A stretch of DNA of 8,372 nucleotides from Deltaproteobacteria bacterium (GTDB taxonomy: Bacteria > Myxococcota > Myxococcia > SLRQ01). The notes under the pieces were generated by a model. That model saw nothing but the letters and a program-made list of their open reading frames with translations. It ran no database searches and had not been told where the DNA came from. Positions 8,311 through 8,372 of this stretch are shown here, piece by piece. The first letter of the stretch is position 1; the number at the start of each line of letters is the position of its first letter. The stretch covers positions 1-8,372 of the forward strand of contig SKWY01000483.1 in the NCBI GenBank assembly GCA_007128675.1, in the 5' to 3' direction. Made by a program: the position numbers and the translations under genes.

Positions 8311-8372
8311 GGAGTTTGGCGATATCTTCTAACATTCCATCGACTCGCCCGAAAGCCCAGATTCCCAGAAAC

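Noticed and set aside
8307..8372. Possible 3' ends of an upstream gene before cysS
   Set aside because: One frame stays open for 21 codons to a TGA overlapping the cysS ATG, and another ends in TAG at 8329. Open stretches this short arise easily by chance and neither translation is recognisable, so no gene is called.

Overview
The window is 8.4 kb of tightly packed, ordinary-looking bacterial chromosome. All seven well-supported genes lie on the minus strand, so they are transcribed from right to left: cysS, uvrB, tdk, upp, hpt, a GAF-GGDEF signalling gene, and a membrane-anchored protein of unknown function. The moderately high G+C content, the gene styles (GAF-GGDEF protein, charged low-complexity tails) and the divergent uracil phosphoribosyltransferase suggest a deltaproteobacterium or myxococcote. 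That placement is inferred from protein style only. I see no mobile element, CRISPR array, tRNA, rRNA or phage gene.

Layout from right to left. Positions 8372-8311 are the short upstream edge of cysS. cysS (8310-6829) is a complete class I cysteinyl-tRNA synthetase with the HIGH and KMSKS motifs and all zinc ligands. A 183-nt interval follows, with two small hairpins and a weak promoter-like sequence. uvrB (6645-4522; an upstream GTG at 6717 is possible) encodes the nucleotide excision repair helicase and ends in an unusual Arg/Lys/Gly-rich tail. After a 109-nt gap come three nucleotide salvage genes: tdk (thymidine kinase, 4412-3711), upp (uracil phosphoribosyltransferase, 3696-2881) and hpt (hypoxanthine phosphoribosyltransferase, 2840-2301). 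A GAF-GGDEF diguanylate cyclase gene (2299-1295) starts one base after the hpt stop, with its ribosome binding site inside the last hpt codons. Next is an orphan single-pass membrane protein with a long charged tail (1232-120). The last 119 bases hold what may be the start of another minus-strand gene.

The salvage genes form a coherent set. Tdk makes dTMP, Upp makes UMP, and Hpt makes IMP and GMP, so the cell can recycle thymidine, uracil and hypoxanthine/guanine. UvrB removes damaged nucleotides from DNA. GTP, which salvage through Hpt can feed, is the substrate of the diguanylate cyclase. A metabolic link between these genes is possible but is inferred from gene order only. The spacing suggests one transcription unit from tdk to the GAF-GGDEF gene and perhaps beyond, with uvrB and cysS either joined to it or driven separately.

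I did not find a convincing undescribed system. The points most worth a second look are the altered C-terminal uracil-site loop of Upp, the tight coupling of hpt to a c-di-GMP synthase gene, the perfect hairpin just before the uvrB start, and the uncharacterised charge-block membrane protein.
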